Source: Branchiostoma belcheri | Taxonomy: Eukaryota > Chordata > Leptocardii > Amphioxiformes > Branchiostomatidae | Direction: 5' to 3' | Length of the DNA stretch: 64,000 nt | Assembly (NCBI RefSeq): GCF_001625305.1 | Contig: NW_017804242.1 | Span: 5,847,086 to 5,911,085, forward strand | Shown: in pieces, positions 61,755 to 64,000 of the stretch | How positions within the stretch are numbered: position 1 is the first letter of the stretch | Layout of the letters: the number at the start of each line of letters is the position of its first letter | The notes under the pieces: generated by a model | Databases searched by the model: none | What the model was told of the DNA's origin: nothing | Seen by the model: only the letters and a program-made list of their open reading frames with translations | Position numbers and translations under genes: made by a program

Positions 61755-62330
61755 ATTTAAGGCACCCAAAGGGATTTTGGGCAGTAAATCTGGCTTTTCA
61801 AAGTCAATTTTCTGTTGATTTTTGTAGTAAGGCCACACCAATTTAAATTGTTGGTTCTCGGATTCTCCTAGGTCCTCTTCATTTTATACTGGTTTGCAAA
61901 AAAAAATGATTCTTGTTCTGAATCAACTCAAAAATGCTCATATTTTGCCCCCAACAGTTGAAAAATATATATTCTTAGTTGTTACAGTTTTTCCATCTAT
62001 CAATGCAGTGGTTTGATTAAAAGTTCAAAATTCATTGTTTAGATATTAACCCAACCTTTTGTGTTGACGTCATAGCTCCTATCGTAGAATTTGGGACTAT
62101 AACAGGATGCCTAGACCTGTTTTTATTTTATCTTTTTTTCACCCTGTCGCTTCATATTTTTTGTGAAAAAATCAGAGAACCAACAAATTAAATTGGTGTG
62201 GCCTAAGTTGAATCAACCCTATCCCATAGCATACCATGTTGCTGAAAACTGTTGCTTGTTTGGTATCGTTGGCTGGTTCTAGCTATTTATTGGTGGTACC
62301 AATAAATAAAGGGATTCTCCATGTGCTAAG
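61755..62330 (+). repeat. Repeat L, split by a group A MITE
   Basis: 'aaggcacccaaagggatttt' and 'tttcaaagtcaattttctgt' on the left, 'gttgaatcaaccctatccca' and 'ggtaccaataaataaaggga' on the right. The interruption point corresponds to that of the group B MITE in the 49.5 kb copy. Confidence 0.65.
61831..62203 (+). mobile_element. Group A MITE, copy 8, within repeat L
   Basis: Inverted GGCCACACCAATTTAAATTG ends, with TAA at 61828-61830 and 62204-62206; plus orientation, complete. Confidence 0.75.
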
Positions 62331-62483
62331 AAAATGTCGATAACAAACAGATTCCTCATCCAATTTTATGATTTTTATTTTTTGTACTGCCGCCATGAAA
62401 TTGCATTAGATGTCATAATTTCTGCCATAAAAATCAAATATTAAGACGCTATAACTCTTGCTGGGCCTTTTCTTTAATGGTAA

Positions 62484-62843
62484 GGCCACACCAATTTTAT
62501 TTCTCAGTTCTCTGCTTCACCCACTTAATTTTTTTCTAAGTTGAAAATAAAAGTTACAAGTACACGTACATCTAGATTCTAAATCAACCCTGAAAAAGCT
62601 CATAACAGTTGAAGATAGTCCTTACATTCCTTCTTGTTGTAACAGTTTTCCATCTATCAAATTGAAATGCAGTGACTTCGAAGCCTAATATCTAGACTTG
62701 TATTTGAATATTGCTCCTATCATGACCTATGGCAGTACATTGATTTGGGGCTGTCAAACAATGCCTAAGCCTTTTATGTTACCTGCTCCTTTCACGAATT
62801 TTCAGCAAAAATCCAAGAACCAACAAAACAAATTGTTGTGGCC
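62484..62843 (+). mobile_element. Group A MITE, copy 9, diverged
   Basis: GGCCACACCAATTTTATTTC and AATTGTTGTGGCC ends. The flanks are TAA on the left (62481-62483) and TTA on the right (62844-62846), so the duplication is imperfect. The interior is diverged. Confidence 0.6.
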
Positions 62844-63107
62844 TTACGGCGATACATCAATAGTATATCTTTGGGCATCAAAATGACCTGCGCACCCATT
62901 TCAGAGTCCAAATATCCTACATGTAAAAATGACTGACTGTCCTGTCTACCTGTCTATTTAGCTTGCTCAACTAAGTGTGGAATTGTTTAATCCTGACCCC
63001 TATCTTTGCAGCTAAACGTTTAGGAGCCTAACAAAACATCTATAATCCTCTGAATAACTGCCTACACCTGTCTGGTAATTGAAACGTACCTACCACAACT
63101 ATAGTTA

Positions 63108-63555
63108 GGCCACGGCAAGTAATTTTTATGGATGACATCAGCATATGCATTAATTTTTGCCCGATTTTGGAGAAAAAAAAACCAAGAAATTTTGTTGCCC
63201 TCTGACAGTGGTCAACATGCCAAAAATGGGCAAAGATGTCTGTTGCCATGCCAGAAGGTGGATGGCAGATAACTATAAAGAGAGGAAACAAGAAAAGGCT
63301 CTGATTTAATGTTTTGTTTCTTACTTTGATGCAGTGATGTGTGATACTGGCTGTGTATATGTGATGTTCTCACTGAATCAAAACCATTTGTACAATGATT
63401 GAGTCAAAATTTTAAAATGTAGGAAGTCAACCTTGTTTTTTTCGGCCTGCATTTTAGTCCTATCATCATAGGATGCCCAGGCCTTTTTTTTGCCCTGCCA
63501 CTTTAAATTTTTTCTTTAAAAAATCCGAGAACCAACAAATAAAATTGGTGTGGCC
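63108..63555. mobile_element. Chimeric MITE: group B left part, group A right end
   Basis: The left terminus GGCCACGGCAAGTAATTTTT and interior to about 63450 are reversed group B. From about 63455 ('cctatcatcataggatgccc') to the GGTGTGGCC end it is group A. The flanks are TTA at 63105-63107 and TAA at 63556-63558, i.e. mismatched, as expected if two insertions recombined. Confidence 0.7.
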
Positions 63556-63558
63556 TAA

Positions 63559-64000
63559 TGAGGTAAAGATGGGTTCATGTCCCCGTGGACTCTATTTACT
63601 TCATCCTCCACAAAGAAAAAACTAATAAACGAAATAGGGCCTCATTATTTATTGTTACAATTCACTGAACCCACATAAACTCTGTCTATATGAGAGACAT
63701 TTGGGTTGATTTTTAGCTGTCAGCGAGTTGTATAGGTGTGTACCTTCATTGCTTGATCAGGTTTCATCCATACATTTTACATGTATACGCTGTGTCCTTG
63801 GCTATACATCAATCATCAGATCTTTTTTCAAAATCTGACAGTTTCTTTAGCTCAGGTTGAATGAGGAGTAATCCTACTAGAAGGGGCTTTTCTATATGAT
63901 AGGGAACTTTCAATTTGTTGCTATGCCTACCCCCATGGCGTGTAAATTACTTCTGGCATTATAATTAAAGATATGATTATGATATTATTGTGTTTTTTAA
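63559..64000. other. Intergenic sequence to window end, nothing recognised
   Basis: AT-rich; no open frame of note, no repeat partner seen in the window. Confidence 0.4.

Overview
This is a eukaryotic, animal, non-coding-rich window. It contains one recognisable cellular protein gene and a dense mosaic of transposon remnants. The gene is a nuclear receptor of the NR5B group (the Hr39 branch of the FTZ-F1 family), on the + strand from about 44.6 kb to 55.9 kb, with seven coding exons and a predicted protein of 830 residues. NR5B together with the repeat landscape (very frequent TACATGTA words, tRNA-derived SINEs, LINE 3' ends with short tandem tails, many small TIR elements) suggests an amphioxus (Branchiostoma) or another invertebrate deuterostome. 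That identification is inference; no species-specific marker was searched.

Layout. 1-32 kb: repeats only. Two related Tourist/Harbinger-like MITE groups are interleaved with hAT-like elements. Group A has termini GGCCACACC and group B has termini GGCCACAGC; both have TTA/TAA target duplications. The hAT-like elements include some carrying an internal 89-bp minisatellite. LINE 3' ends, a degenerate tandem region (22.0-24.0 kb) and a hammerhead-like hairpin repeat are also present. 32.5-33.0 kb: low-repeat, CpG-richer sequence. 33-41 kb: more repeats, including two TIR elements with perfect 9-bp target duplications (Mutator-like). The larger of these carries what looks like a captured first exon of a RecQ-type helicase. 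41.1-43.7 kb: mostly low-repeat sequence with a GC box, a TATA box and a consensus splice donor, a candidate promoter/first exon for the receptor. 43.85-44.57 kb: a LINE 3' end and a SINE immediately upstream of the coding exon.

Receptor gene. One large exon encodes the whole A/B region plus both zinc fingers. The FTZ-F1 box and hinge are on the next exon, and the ligand-binding domain is spread over five more. Intron 3 contains three partial copies of the start of the next exon (acceptor site plus 15 codons), tandemly amplified with a 135-bp period. A further piece of the same unit lies in intron 5. The 3' UTR probably runs about 1.8 kb to an AATAAA at 55903 and contains a MITE and inverted repeats.

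56-64 kb: intergenic repeats, including a 25-bp minisatellite and more group A and B elements, one of which is an A/B chimera.
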